Counted from the stretch's first letter, positions 12,798-22,166 are shown. The stretch: DNA of 29,102 nt from Dehalococcoidia bacterium (GCA_030665535.1 DAOUZU010000002.1:1-29102), one strand, 5' to 3'. Program-made: numbers and translations. The notes: generated from the sequence alone by a model not told the origin.

Positions 12798-13274
12798 ATG
12801 GACGCTCCCAGGTTTATCGTAGACCACAATGTAGGCAAGCTGGCCCGCTACCTGAGAATGATGGGCTACGATACCCTGTTTTACAAGGGCGGCGATGACT
12901 CCGGCCTGGTGGCCACAGCACTTGCCGAAAACAGGGTAATCCTCACCAGGGACAGGGGGATTATGGAGCAGCGGTTGGTGAATACCGGCCGCCTCAAAGT
13001 CATACTGCTTGAGACCGAACAGCCCGATGAGCAGATCTGCCGGGTCGTGCGGGCGCTTAAGCTAGAGAGCCGCCACCGTCCCTTCAGCCTCTGCCTGGAA
13101 GATAACCAGCCGCTTGAGGAGAGGAGCCGGCAGCAGGTGGCGGGGCGGGTGCCGCAGTACGTCTTCAAGACGCAGGATTATTACAGGGAATGCCCCGCCT
13201 GCCGGCGCATCTACTGGCGGGGGACGCATTGGCAGGCCATGACCCGGCTGCTGGACAACCTGGCCGCCTGTTGA
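12798..13274 (+). CDS. Mut7-C RNase-fold protein with a zinc-ribbon tail lacking one Cys
   Basis: The 158-residue protein is a stand-alone Mut7-C (PIN-like) domain: FIVDHNVGKLARYLRMMGYD (6-25) and ILTRDRGI (48-55) supply the acidic active-site residues expected of this putative RNase family. The C-terminal zinc ribbon should have two CxxC pairs. The second, CPAC, is intact at 132-135. The first reads CLEDN (99-103), with Asp102 where Cys is usual. It lies 15 nt after the MBL gene in the same direction. Function is predicted from the fold only. Confidence 0.88.
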   Translation: MDAPRFIVDHNVGKLARYLRMMGYDTLFYKGGDDSGLVATALAENRVILTRDRGIMEQRLVNTGRLKVILLETEQPDEQICRVVRALKLESRHRPFSLCLEDNQPLEERSRQQVAGRVPQYVFKTQDYYRECPACRRIYWRGTHWQAMTRLLDNLAAC

Positions 13275-13302
13275 CCGCAGGCTGGCCGGTTGCTACCATA
13301 CT

Positions 13303-14859
13303 ATGGTGAAGATTGTGACTTCGGCGGAGATACGCCTCCTGGAGAAACAGTGCCAGGAGGGCGGCTTATCAACGGACGCTCTCATGGAGAATGCCGGCCG
13401 GGCCGTGGCGGAGGCGGTGGAGCGTTTTCTAGGGAATGGCGGCGGCCGCAGCATTGTCGTACTGGTGGGGCCGGGCAACAACGGCGGCGACGGCCTGGTG
13501 GCTGCCGGCCATCTGCAAGACTGCGGCGAGAAGGTCAGCCTCTATCTCCTGGGCCGGAGACCGGCCGCTGACGCCAGGCTAAAACAGGCCCTTAAGAGCC
13601 GCCTTACCTGCTTAGAGGCCGGCCGGGACGAAGACCGCCAGGGGCTGGGCCGGTGGCTGGCGGAGGCAGATGTCGTCATAGACGCCGTTTTCGGCACCGG
13701 GCAGAGCCGCCCCCTCGGCGGTGAGTTTGCCGATGTGCTGCGCCGGACGGCCGCCGCCAGGGAAGACAGGCCGGGGCTTACAATAATCGCTGTTGATTTA
13801 CCCACCGGTTTGAATGCAGATAACGGTGCCCTGGATACTGCCTATCTGCCTGCCGACCATACCATCACCCTGGGCCTGCCCAAGCTGGGCTTGTACAGCA
13901 CCGGCGGCGCCGGGGCCGCCGGTGAGATAGCGGTGGTAGATATCGGCATACCGCCTGCGCTGACGGAGCCATTAGCCACCGAACTTATCACCGCAGAGTG
14001 GGTGAAGTCGGTATTACCGGCGCGGTCGTCCGAGGCCCACAAGGGGAGCTTCGGGCGGGTACTGGTAGCCGCCGGGTCTACTAACTACCCCGGCGCCGCC
14101 TACCTGGCCTGCTCCGGCGCTGTTAGAACCGGCGCCGGGCTGGTGACGCTGGCCACGGCCAAGGGCATTCAGCCTATCCTGGCCGCTAAACTGACCGAGG
14201 TCACCCACCTGCCCCTGCCGGAGGACGCTCCCGGGACCGTATCCCGGAAGGCGGCCGCGGAGGTGCTGGCGCAGGCAGGCAGCTATGATGTGCTGCTAAT
14301 GGGCTGCGGGCTGGGCCAGGCGGGGACGGTAAAGGGTTTTATAATGGATGTGCTGGACGGGCTTAAGCCGCCAACGGGGCTGGTGCTTGACGCCGATGCC
14401 CTGAACACCCTGGCCGGGGTGAGGGACTGGTGGCGCAGGCTTACCTATGATGCTATACTCACTCCACACCTCGGCGAGCTTTCGCGGCTGACCGGGCTTG
14501 GTGTAGAAGAGATACAAAAGGATAGGATGGGCGTGGCCAGGCAGATGGCGGCCAGGTGGCGCAAGGTGATAGTGCTGAAGGGGGCCTATACCGTTATCGC
14601 CGCCCCGGACGGCCGTTGCCGAATCAGCGCCGCCGCCAACGCCGGGCTGGCCTCGGCCGGCACTGGCGATGTCCTGGCCGGGGTAATCACCGGCCTGGTT
14701 GCTCAGGGGCTGCCCCTTTTTGATGCTGCCGCTGCCGGTGTCTATCTGCATGCCGCCGCCGGCGATATGGTGCGGGCCGAGCTAGGCGATGCCGGCATGA
14801 CGGCCAGTGACCTGCTGCCGGTACTGCCGCGGGCTATCAAGAGAATGAAGGCGGGATGA
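13303..14859 (+). CDS. nnr: Bifunctional NAD(P)H-hydrate epimerase / ADP-dependent dehydratase
   Basis: This 518-residue fusion repairs damaged NAD(P)H hydrates. The N-terminal YjeF_N epimerase half has VGPGNNGGDGLVAAGHL (about 52-68), DAVFGTG and VDLPTGLNAD. The C-terminal ribokinase-like dehydratase half starts near 245 with GSFGRVLVAAGS and contains LDADALNTLAG, LTPHLGELSRL, VLKGAYTVIA and the nucleotide-site AGTGDVLAGVI near 454-464. Both halves are complete, and the length is that of the usual fusion. No clear ribosome site precedes the ATG at 13303; GTG follows at once. The stop overlaps the coaX start (ATGA), so the two are coupled. Confidence 0.95.
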   Translation: MVKIVTSAEIRLLEKQCQEGGLSTDALMENAGRAVAEAVERFLGNGGGRSIVVLVGPGNNGGDGLVAAGHLQDCGEKVSLYLLGRRPAADARLKQALKSRLTCLEAGRDEDRQGLGRWLAEADVVIDAVFGTGQSRPLGGEFADVLRRTAAAREDRPGLTIIAVDLPTGLNADNGALDTAYLPADHTITLGLPKLGLYSTGGAGAAGEIAVVDIGIPPALTEPLATELITAEWVKSVLPARSSEAHKGSFGRVLVAAGSTNYPGAAYLACSGAVRTGAGLVTLATAKGIQPILAAKLTEVTHLPLPEDAPGTVSRKAAAEVLAQAGSYDVLLMGCGLGQAGTVKGFIMDVLDGLKPPTGLVLDADALNTLAGVRDWWRRLTYDAILTPHLGELSRLTGLGVEEIQKDRMGVARQMAARWRKVIVLKGAYTVIAAPDGRCRISAAANAGLASAGTGDVLAGVITGLVAQGLPLFDAAAAGVYLHAAAGDMVRAELGDAGMTASDLLPVLPRAIKRMKAG

Positions 14860-15635
14860 CGCGAACGATGCTGCTGGTCATTGATATAGGTAACAGCGAG
14901 ACCACCCTGGGCGTCTTTGCAGGCGACAAGCTGCGGGCCGACTGGCACCTGGCCACGGCCATCCATCGCACCGCCGATGAGTACGCCGCCTTGCTGCTTG
15001 ATCTGCTGCAAAGCCGCAAGCTGGAGACCACCGATATAAATATGGCGGCTATGTGCAGTGTCGTGCCGCCGCTGACGGCCGTGTTCAGCGCCCTTCTGGA
15101 GAAATATTTTGCTATAAAGCCACTGGTGGTGGAGGCCGGCATCAAGACCGGGGTCAGCATCCGCATGGACAACCCCCGTGAGGTCGGCGCAGACCGTATC
15201 GTCAACGCCGCCGCTGCCCACCATCTCTACAAGGGGCCGGTTATCGTCGTAGACTTGGGCACGGCCACCACCTTTGACACCGTCTCCGCGGAGGGTGAAT
15301 ACTTGGGAGGGGCCATCGCCCCCGGAATCGCCGCCGCTGCCGAGACCATGTTTGAGAGGGCGGCCATGCTGCCCCAGATAGAGTTGGTAAAGCCCCAGAA
15401 AGCCATCGGCACCAACACCATAAGCGCCATGCAATCGGGGACTGTTTTCGGCTATGTCGGCCTCGTAGAGGGGATGGTGGCCCGCATCCAGAAGGAACTG
15501 GGAGCCAGGACGAAAGTGGTGGCCACCGGCGGCTATGCCGGGTTGATTGCCGCCGAGACCAATGTTATTGACGCCGTCAACCCGACACTGACCTTAACCG
15601 GGCTGCGGCTTATCTACAATATGAATAGGGCCTGA
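14856..15635 (+). CDS. coaX: Type III pantothenate kinase
   Basis: The 259-residue enzyme phosphorylates pantothenate in the first step of CoA synthesis. It shows DIGNSETTLGVF (9-20, phosphate motif), the pantothenate-binding GADRIVNAAAAH (about 109-120), VVDLGTATTFD (129-139) and GGAIAPGI (about 149-156), the type III ASKHA signature. Type III kinases are not feedback-inhibited by CoA. It overlaps nnr by 4 nt and is followed by coaBC, so two CoA pathway steps are encoded side by side. Confidence 0.96.
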   Translation: MTRTMLLVIDIGNSETTLGVFAGDKLRADWHLATAIHRTADEYAALLLDLLQSRKLETTDINMAAMCSVVPPLTAVFSALLEKYFAIKPLVVEAGIKTGVSIRMDNPREVGADRIVNAAAAHHLYKGPVIVVDLGTATTFDTVSAEGEYLGGAIAPGIAAAAETMFERAAMLPQIELVKPQKAIGTNTISAMQSGTVFGYVGLVEGMVARIQKELGARTKVVATGGYAGLIAAETNVIDAVNPTLTLTGLRLIYNMNRA

Positions 15636-15647
15636 CGTGAGAAATTG

Positions 15648-16829
15648 ATGCTAGCTAATAAGACAGTCGTCCTGGGCGTCACCGGCAGTATCGCCGCCTA
15701 CAAGGCTGCCGACCTGGCCAGCAGGTTGACGCAGGCGGGGGCCAGGGTGGAGGTTATTATGACCGAGCCGGCCACCCGTTTTGTAAGCCCGCTCACCTTG
15801 CGCGGTGTAACCGGGCGGCCTGTGGTAACCAGCATGTGGGAGCTAAACTCCGAGTTCAGCATTGAGCATGTCTCCCTGGCCGAGGCGGCTGATATAGTCG
15901 TCATCGCTCCGGCTACGGCCAATGTCATCGCCCACCTGGCCGGCGGCCTGGCCGGCAGTATCCTGACGGCCACCGTCCTAGCCACTACGGCGCCGGTGGT
16001 CATCGCCCCGGCCATGAACGTAAATATGTACCAGAACTCGGTCACCCAGGAGAACATAGCAAAGCTCAAGAAGAGGGATTTCACCTTCATCGGCCCCGAC
16101 TATGGCCGCCTGGCCACCGGTAAGAAAGGCGCCGGTCGCCTGGCCAGCGTGGAGGAAATACTGGGCGCGGTAGCGCAGGTGCTAGGCAAAAAGGGAGACC
16201 TGGCCGGGCGGCGTATCGTGGTTACCGCCGGCGGCACCAGGGAACCGGTAGACCCGGTGCGCTATATAGGCAACCGCTCCTCCGGCAAGATGGGTAATGC
16301 CCTGGCCGAGGCCGCCAGGGACAGGGGGGCAATCGTCAGCCTGATTACCACCGCAGGCCCACCGGCAGCGGCCGGTATTGAGGTTACTCCGGTGGAGACA
16401 GCCAAAGAGATGGAAGGGGCGGTAAAAAAGGCGACTGCCGCCGCCGATGCCCTGATTATGGCCGCCGCCGTGGCCGACTACCGGCCCAAAGAAGCCGCCA
16501 AAAGCAAAATCAAGAAGGACGCCGCCGGCCTGACTCTGGAGCTGACCGGAACGGCGGATATACTGGCCGGTATCAGCGGCAATTTCATCAAGGTGGGCTT
16601 CGCCGCCGAGAGTGAGGACATGATAGCCAACGCCCGCCACAAGCTAACGGAAAAGGGATTAGATTTAATCGTGGCCAACGACATCACGGATAAACAGAGC
16701 GGCTTCGGCGCCGATACCAACAAAGTAACCATTATAGATAAAGAGGGCAAGGAAGGAAAATTGCCCCTGTTAACTAAGCGGGAAGTCGCCGATAAGGTTC
16801 TGGACAGTGTGGCGGGGCTGTTGGGATGA
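15648..16829 (+). CDS. coaBC: Phosphopantothenoylcysteine decarboxylase / phosphopantothenate-cysteine ligase
   Basis: The 393-residue bifunctional enzyme makes 4'-phosphopantetheine from phosphopantothenate. The CoaC half has GVTGSIAAYKAADL (10-23), catalytic His74 in EHVSLAEAAD, PATANV (88-93) in place of PASANT, and PAMNVNMYQN (121-130). The flap usually containing an active Cys (LACG) reads LATGKKGAGRL, so that Cys is Thr. The CoaB half has VVTAGGTREPVDPVRYIGNR and NRSSGKMG, AAAVADYRP and KIKKD. Starts are ATG at 15648 or TTG three bases before. A CoaC flap without Cys is also known in some other bacteria, so activity is not ruled out. Confidence 0.95.
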   Translation: MLANKTVVLGVTGSIAAYKAADLASRLTQAGARVEVIMTEPATRFVSPLTLRGVTGRPVVTSMWELNSEFSIEHVSLAEAADIVVIAPATANVIAHLAGGLAGSILTATVLATTAPVVIAPAMNVNMYQNSVTQENIAKLKKRDFTFIGPDYGRLATGKKGAGRLASVEEILGAVAQVLGKKGDLAGRRIVVTAGGTREPVDPVRYIGNRSSGKMGNALAEAARDRGAIVSLITTAGPPAAAGIEVTPVETAKEMEGAVKKATAAADALIMAAAVADYRPKEAAKSKIKKDAAGLTLELTGTADILAGISGNFIKVGFAAESEDMIANARHKLTEKGLDLIVANDITDKQSGFGADTNKVTIIDKEGKEGKLPLLTKREVADKVLDSVAGLLG

Positions 16830-16859
16830 GGTTGTTAACTAAATCACAAAGGGGTGTGA

Positions 16860-19508
16860 ATGGCGCAGGAAGAGATGGCCAAGGCCTACCAGCCGGGCGA
16901 GGTTGAGGCCAAATGGTACCGGTTCTGGCTTGACAGGGGCTACTTTAAGCCTGATATAGATCCTCAAAAGGAGCCCTTCGTTATTATAATGCCGCCGCCC
17001 AATGTCACCGGCGAGCTTCACCTGGGCCACGCTGTGCCCGCCACCCTGGAAGACATAATGGTGCGCTGGCATCGCATGCGGGGCGAGCCGACCCTCTGGG
17101 TGCCCGGCGTGGACCACGCCGACATCGCCGCTCAGGTGGTGGTGGAAAAGGTGCTGGCTAGGGAAGGCACGAGCCGCCATGAACTGGGACGGGAGAAGTT
17201 TCTGGAGCGGATGTGGCGGTGGGCCGAAAGCTGCCGCGGCACCATCAGGCAGCAACACCAGCGGCTGGGCATTTCCTGTGACTGGGACAGGGAGGTATTT
17301 ACACTGGACGAAGGCCCCTCGCGGGCGGTGCGCACCGTCTTCGTCCGCCTCTACGAGCAGGGACTCATCTACCGCGGGGAGCGCATCATCAACTGGTGCT
17401 CCCGCTGCGCCACCGCTTTATCCGATCTTGAAGTAGATCATAATGAGCTGGCCGGGCATCTTTACTACGTCCGCTACCCGCTGGCCGGAGAAAAAGGCAA
17501 ATACATAACCGTGGCCACCACCCGCCCGGAGACTATCCTGGGCGATACCGCCGTGGCCGTCAACCCTCACGATGAGCGCTACAAGGGCATGGTGGGCAAG
17601 AAGGCCGTCCTACCGGCCATCGGGCGGACGATACCAATCGTCGCCGACGAGGCGGTTGACCCCACCTTCGGCACTGGTGCCGTCAAGATAACCCCGGCCC
17701 ACGACCCGGTGGACTTTGATGTCGCCCAGCGGCATAAGCTGCCCCTGATAAACATCCTTAATTCGGATGCCACCTTGAACGAGAACGCCGGCAAATACGC
17801 CGGCCTGGGGCGTTTTGCCGGGCGCAAGGCGCTGCTGGCCGACCTGGAGAAAGACGGCCTGCTGGTGAAGGTGGAGGACTACAGCCACGCCGTCGGCCAC
17901 TGCCACCGCTGCGCCACCGTCATCGAGCCTATCGCCAGCCGGCAGTGGTTCGTCAGCACCAAACCTCTGGCCGGGCCGGCCATTGCGGCGGTGACCAGCG
18001 GCCGGATTAAGATTATTCCAGAGCGTTTCAGCAAGGTCTATCTCAACTGGATGGAGAACATCCGTGACTGGTGCATCAGCCGCCAGCTGTGGTGGGGGCA
18101 TCGCATCCCCGTCTGGTACTGTAAGGACTGCGACCATTTAACGGTGGCGGTGGACGATCCCCAATCCTGTTCAAAGTGCAACTCGTTCAACATAGAGCAA
18201 GACCCCGACGTGCTGGACACCTGGTTCAGCTCGGGCCTGTGGCCGCACTCCGCCCTGGGTTGGCCGGATGATACCGAGGACCTTAATTATTTTTACCCCA
18301 CCTCCGTGATGGAGACGGGCTACGACATCATCTTCTTCTGGGTGGCCCGTATGATTATGATGGGGCTCAAGAATACCGGCCGCGTCCCCTTCCACACCGT
18401 CTTCCTTCACGGCCTCGTCCGCGATGAGAAGGGGGAGAAGATGAGCAAGGTAAAAGGAAACGTGCTCAACCCCCTGGACACCCTGGAGAAGTACGGCACG
18501 GACGCCCTGCGCTTCGCCCTTTCCACGGGGACATCGCCGGGCAACGATTTCAAGATCAGCCCGGTCAAGCTGGAGGCGGGGCGCAACTTCGCTAACAAGC
18601 TGTGGAACGCTGCCCGCTTCGTGATACAGAGCATTGACGATTCGGCGGTGGATATGAAGGTGCGGCGGGGCGAATTGCCCCCGGAGGATCGCTGGATACT
18701 AAGCCACCTGAGCCGTACCATCACCAGTGTCACCGGCCTGATGGAGGACTGCCAGTTCGGCGAGGCCCTGCGCCAGCTGCACGACTTCTGGTGGGGCCAG
18801 TTCTGTGATTGGTATATTGAGCTGGCCAAGGTGAGTCTCCGCCGGGGGGAGGGGACACCGTCGCCATTGCCCGTTTTGCTGCATGTTACCGATACGGTGC
18901 TACGCCTGCTCCATCCCTTCATGCCCTTCGTCACCGAGGAGCTGTGGCAGAACCTTAAAAGCCGGCTGCCTGCAGACTGGAGCCAGGCCGAATCCATAAT
19001 GTTGGCCGAATATCCCCGGGCGGTAGCCGGTGATGTTGACGCTGAGGCGGAGAAGGTTATTGATGCCGTTATTGAAATAGTCCACGCCATCCGTAACGCG
19101 CGGGCGCAGCACAAGGTGGCCGCCGCCCGCTGGATTGAGGCGGCTGTCTATGCCGGTGAGATGGCCGCCTCAATCACCCCCTACGGGGAGGCCATACAGG
19201 CGCTGGCCAGGGTGAAGCCGCTGGCCTTCCCCGCCGGCAAGCGCCCGGCCGGAGCCGGCAAGAACGAGCTGGTGCTGGTACTGGGAGAGGCAGAAGTGGT
19301 CATCCCCATGGCGACGATGGTAGACGTGGAGGCCGAGAGTAAACGGCGACAGGAAGAAATAGCCGGCGTAAAGGCTGAGGTGGCCCGCCTTGAGGCCAGG
19401 TTGAGCAACGATACTTTCACCACCAAGGCCCCGCCATCCGTGGTTGAGGGATTTCGCAGCAGGCTGGCTGCGCAGATAGAGCGGCTGAAACGGCTGGAGA
19501 CCGCCTAG
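16860..19508 (+). CDS. valS: Valyl-tRNA synthetase
   Basis: The 882-residue class I synthetase charges tRNA-Val. The HIGH-type motif is HLGH (54-57) in PPPNVTGELHLGHAV and the KMSKS-type motif is KMSKV (527-531). The editing domain is visible from TTRPETILGDTAVAV (about 219-233) to GTGAVKITPAHDPVDFD. The anticodon domain follows, with FVTEELWQNL, and the C-terminal coiled coil (about 820-882) is typical of ValS. Length is normal. GGGGTGTGA precedes the ATG. The stop overlaps that of the convergent histidine kinase gene (CTAG). Confidence 0.97.
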   Translation: MAQEEMAKAYQPGEVEAKWYRFWLDRGYFKPDIDPQKEPFVIIMPPPNVTGELHLGHAVPATLEDIMVRWHRMRGEPTLWVPGVDHADIAAQVVVEKVLAREGTSRHELGREKFLERMWRWAESCRGTIRQQHQRLGISCDWDREVFTLDEGPSRAVRTVFVRLYEQGLIYRGERIINWCSRCATALSDLEVDHNELAGHLYYVRYPLAGEKGKYITVATTRPETILGDTAVAVNPHDERYKGMVGKKAVLPAIGRTIPIVADEAVDPTFGTGAVKITPAHDPVDFDVAQRHKLPLINILNSDATLNENAGKYAGLGRFAGRKALLADLEKDGLLVKVEDYSHAVGHCHRCATVIEPIASRQWFVSTKPLAGPAIAAVTSGRIKIIPERFSKVYLNWMENIRDWCISRQLWWGHRIPVWYCKDCDHLTVAVDDPQSCSKCNSFNIEQDPDVLDTWFSSGLWPHSALGWPDDTEDLNYFYPTSVMETGYDIIFFWVARMIMMGLKNTGRVPFHTVFLHGLVRDEKGEKMSKVKGNVLNPLDTLEKYGTDALRFALSTGTSPGNDFKISPVKLEAGRNFANKLWNAARFVIQSIDDSAVDMKVRRGELPPEDRWILSHLSRTITSVTGLMEDCQFGEALRQLHDFWWGQFCDWYIELAKVSLRRGEGTPSPLPVLLHVTDTVLRLLHPFMPFVTEELWQNLKSRLPADWSQAESIMLAEYPRAVAGDVDAEAEKVIDAVIEIVHAIRNARAQHKVAAARWIEAAVYAGEMAASITPYGEAIQALARVKPLAFPAGKRPAGAGKNELVLVLGEAEVVIPMATMVDVEAESKRRQEEIAGVKAEVARLEARLSNDTFTTKAPPSVVEGFRSRLAAQIERLKRLETA

Positions 19509-20638
19509 CCTCTAGCCTGGCTTCCCGTCATTCCGTTTATAATGGATTTCAGCCCCTTCTGGCTGGAAGCCAGGTGTTCGGCACGTGCCTTGACCGGTAC
19601 GTGGACGGTCACTGTCGTTCCCTTGCCCGGCTGGGAGCTGATGTTTATGCGGCCACCCAGCAACTGAGCCCGCTCCTGCATACCGGCTAGACCCAGCTTG
19701 CCGGAACCGGCCATATCGCTCATTCTCTCCGGCGGCTCAAAACCCTTGCCGTTGTCGCTGATGGACAGTAGCGTCTCGTCGTCGCCAAACTCCACTGTCA
19801 CCAGGGCCATGGAGGCGTTCGTATGCCTCCTTATATTGTTCAGCGCTTCCTGGGCGATGCGGAAAAGCAGCAACTGCACCTCTGAGGGAAGGTCCCTCTG
19901 CTGGCCCGACACCTCAATCTGGGCTTCAATGCCGTGGTTCTTGATGAGGCTATCGGCCATCCATTCCAGGGCGGGAATAAGCCCCAGGTCGTCCAGGATG
20001 CGCGGCCTCAGGTCCTGGGCGATGCGGCGCAGGCTCTCCAGGGCCTCGACAGACTGGCAGCGCAGGTCTTCCATCTTCTGTTTCATGTGGGCGGAAAGGT
20101 TGAGGCGGTTGCTTGTCGTTATGGCGTCTATCCGTTGAATCAGCAGCAGCAGGGTGGGTGACACATCGTCATGAAGCTCGCGGGCGATGCGCTTCCTCTC
20201 AAACTCCTGGGCCCTGATAATCTCCTGGACATAGTAGCGCATATTGCGCTGAAGCTGTCTTTCCTTGGTGACATCCCTGGCGATGTGCTGAAAGCCCTTG
20301 ACCTCACCGCCGCTGACCAGCAGGCTGGTGGACATGCGGACGATGCTCTCCGTTCCGTCTTTCCTCTGAATGTGCTGTTCGTAGGGCTGCTCTATATCCT
20401 CGTCGGCGAGCAGCCGCTGCCGCACCTCGCGGGCCGTCCCGTGGGACTTGTCTGAGGTCAGGAACTTGAGGATGTTGGTGCCGATAAGCTCGTCTCTATC
20501 GTAGCCGGTCAGCTTCTCGCAGGCCTTGTTGGCGTAGACGATATCGCCCTCAAGGTTGTGAATCCAGATGGCGTCGCTGGCGTTTTCAAAGAGGTAGTGA
20601 TAGGCTTCTTCCGGCATATCAAACCCTATTCTTGTCAT
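19505..20638 (-). CDS. Soluble PAS-domain sensor histidine kinase (NarL-type, HisKA_3)
   Basis: The 377-residue kinase has no membrane segment. A single PAS domain (about 10-122) includes FENASDAIWIHNLEGDIVYA and the GYDRDELIG turn, ending with a PAC-like FQHIARDVTKERQL. The dimerisation helix has the phosphorylated His156 in RELHDDVSP, the HisKA_3 form. The ATP domain has EALNNIRRHTNA (N box, about 263-274), DNGKGF (about 296-301) and GKGTTVTVHVPV. It would sense a cytoplasmic signal and phosphorylate the response regulator encoded 6 nt upstream. The start codon lies in a 20-bp tandem repeat. The signal is unknown. Confidence 0.92.
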   Translation of the reverse strand: MTRIGFDMPEEAYHYLFENASDAIWIHNLEGDIVYANKACEKLTGYDRDELIGTNILKFLTSDKSHGTAREVRQRLLADEDIEQPYEQHIQRKDGTESIVRMSTSLLVSGGEVKGFQHIARDVTKERQLQRNMRYYVQEIIRAQEFERKRIARELHDDVSPTLLLLIQRIDAITTSNRLNLSAHMKQKMEDLRCQSVEALESLRRIAQDLRPRILDDLGLIPALEWMADSLIKNHGIEAQIEVSGQQRDLPSEVQLLLFRIAQEALNNIRRHTNASMALVTVEFGDDETLLSISDNGKGFEPPERMSDMAGSGKLGLAGMQERAQLLGGRINISSQPGKGTTVTVHVPVKARAEHLASSQKGLKSIINGMTGSQARG

Positions 20639-20664
20639 AGTGCTCTATTTCTTGTCAAAGTGCT
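20626..20664. repeat. Tandem near-identical 19/20-bp repeat at the regulator-kinase junction
   Basis: CTATTCTTGTCATAGTGCT (20626-20644) is followed directly by CTATTTCTTGTCAAAGTGCT (20645-20664); they differ by one insertion and one substitution. One copy covers the end of the response regulator with its stop, the other covers the kinase start codon. Confidence 0.85.
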
Positions 20665-21337
20665 CTATTCCCTGGGGCACGTCTTCAAGGCTGACGTAGC
20701 CCTCCCGGAAGCCTTTGACTATGGCCTCGGTGCGGCAGCTGCACCTCATCTTGTTGAAGATGTTGGACAGGTGAGCCTTCACCGTGCGCATGGAGAGCCC
20801 CAACTTTTCGGCTATGTTCTGATTGCTCATACCCCTGGCCGCCAGTCTCAGGACTTCAATCTCGCGGGGGCTTAGCTGGGCCCTTGTCTTATCCTCACCG
20901 GCCTCTTTGGCCAGGCTGACGACTCTCTCCAGGAGCTTGCGGGTGGCAAGAGCGTCCAGCACCGATTCGCCGGTGCGTACCGCCCTGATGGCGCCCACTA
21001 TCTCATCGCTGCGTGCGCTTTTAAGCAGGTAGCCGCTGGCCCCGGCCTCTAAGAGCCCCAATATGTAGCGGATGTCGCTATAGGCCGTAAGGATCAGGAC
21101 GCAGGTGGCCGGGCTCTGCTTCTTGATGAGCTTGGTGGCTTCCACCCCGCTAAGCTTGGGCATGACGATGTCCATAAGGGCGACATCCGGTTTGAGTTCG
21201 GCGGCCATGGTTACCGCTTCCTCGCCGTCGTTGGCCTCGCCGACCACTTCCATATCTTTTTCATGTTCCAGAAGCTGGCGCATGCCCTCCCTGAGAACGG
21301 CATGGTCATCGGCAATGAGAACCTTTATTTTAGCCAT
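20645..21337 (-). CDS. NarL/FixJ-type response regulator
   Basis: The 230-residue regulator has a receiver domain (VLIADDHAVLREGM, phosphorylated Asp56 in ALMDIVMPKLSG, Thr in LILTAY, Lys in GYLLKSA) and a LuxR-type DNA-binding domain (LSPREIEVLRLAARGMSNQN, then MRTVKAHLSNIFNKM). The start chosen is the ATG at 21337, which follows AGGAGAGG by 6 nt, not the frame opening at 21376. It is the first gene of a two-gene unit with the histidine kinase, and would be activated by it. An upstream promoter in 21338-21457 is likely but not clearly readable. Confidence 0.93.
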   Translation of the reverse strand: MAKIKVLIADDHAVLREGMRQLLEHEKDMEVVGEANDGEEAVTMAAELKPDVALMDIVMPKLSGVEATKLIKKQSPATCVLILTAYSDIRYILGLLEAGASGYLLKSARSDEIVGAIRAVRTGESVLDALATRKLLERVVSLAKEAGEDKTRAQLSPREIEVLRLAARGMSNQNIAEKLGLSMRTVKAHLSNIFNKMRCSCRTEAIVKGFREGYVSLEDVPQGIEHFDKK

Positions 21338-21457
21338 CTTCAGCCTCTCCTCCATTGGTATTAAGACTATTTCCAACCAGAGTGTAATACATTATTAAAC
21401 TAATAGCAATACCCGGACTAAATCTAAAGATATAGAACCAGGCCGGGCCGGCGGCGG

Positions 21458-22162
21458 TTACTCGCCCCAGGCCAGGGAATCCAGCTGCTTGAGCGCCTTC
21501 CTGGTATCGCTGGCTACCCTGGCCTTGTCGGCGTGCTCCAGGCGGTGCTTAAAAAGCCAGTAGGTGAACTCCTTGAGCTCGGACAGGCTGATGGAGTCGC
21601 TCTGGGGGCGTTCCGTTTGCTGCCGGAAGGCGCTGAGAAGCTGCGGCCTGGCAGTGCCGTAAATGCGGAGGAAGGTCTCCTCGGCGGCATCCCGCTCCCG
21701 GCCCAGCCCCTGCGTGCGCCACTCCTTGCGCACCTCCTCCTGTACCGCCAGGAAGAGGGCCTCCTCGACGGTTATGCCGTAGAAGTAGTTGAGGTACTGG
21801 CCGTACCTGGCATCGCCGAGCAGCTCTTTGAACTGCTCCCGGGTTAGCTCAAGCGGCGGCCTGCCGTGAAACAGGAGGGCCTCCTTCTCCTCGCGGGGGA
21901 GCAGGTTGTCCACCGCCTGGCACAATCTTTCCGCCAGCAGCAGCCAGTCCAGCGCCTCGTCGGCTACCAGGTAGCGGTAGCGGCGGCCTTCGTGCGTTTC
22001 CTCGGCCAGCTCCCAGGAACGGATGGCGGCCAGCAGGGCCGGGTACCAGGGCTTGCCGCCGGAGATTTCCTGCTTCAGGTGGCTTATCACCTGGTTGGCG
22101 GTGGCTGGGGGTGAGGTGGGGGACTTGAGGCCGGTTTCTAGCGGCGGCATTTCATTAGCCAT
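21458..22162 (-). CDS. Conserved-looking hypothetical protein downstream of secA
   Basis: I do not recognise this 234-residue protein. It is charged, predicted largely alpha-helical, and has no signal peptide, membrane segment or Cys cluster. Visible stretches are KPWYPALLAAIRSWELAEE (about 37-55), RYRYLVADEALDWLLLAERL (about 61-80) and ELKEFTYWLFKHRLEHADKA near the C-terminus. It begins 4 nt after the secA stop and is surely cotranscribed with it. That suggests a housekeeping or cell-envelope-related job, but nothing in the sequence fixes one. Confidence 0.75.
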   Translation of the reverse strand: MANEMPPLETGLKSPTSPPATANQVISHLKQEISGGKPWYPALLAAIRSWELAEETHEGRRYRYLVADEALDWLLLAERLCQAVDNLLPREEKEALLFHGRPPLELTREQFKELLGDARYGQYLNYFYGITVEEALFLAVQEEVRKEWRTQGLGRERDAAEETFLRIYGTARPQLLSAFRQQTERPQSDSISLSELKEFTYWLFKHRLEHADKARVASDTRKALKQLDSLAWGE

Positions 22163-22166
22163 CTAA

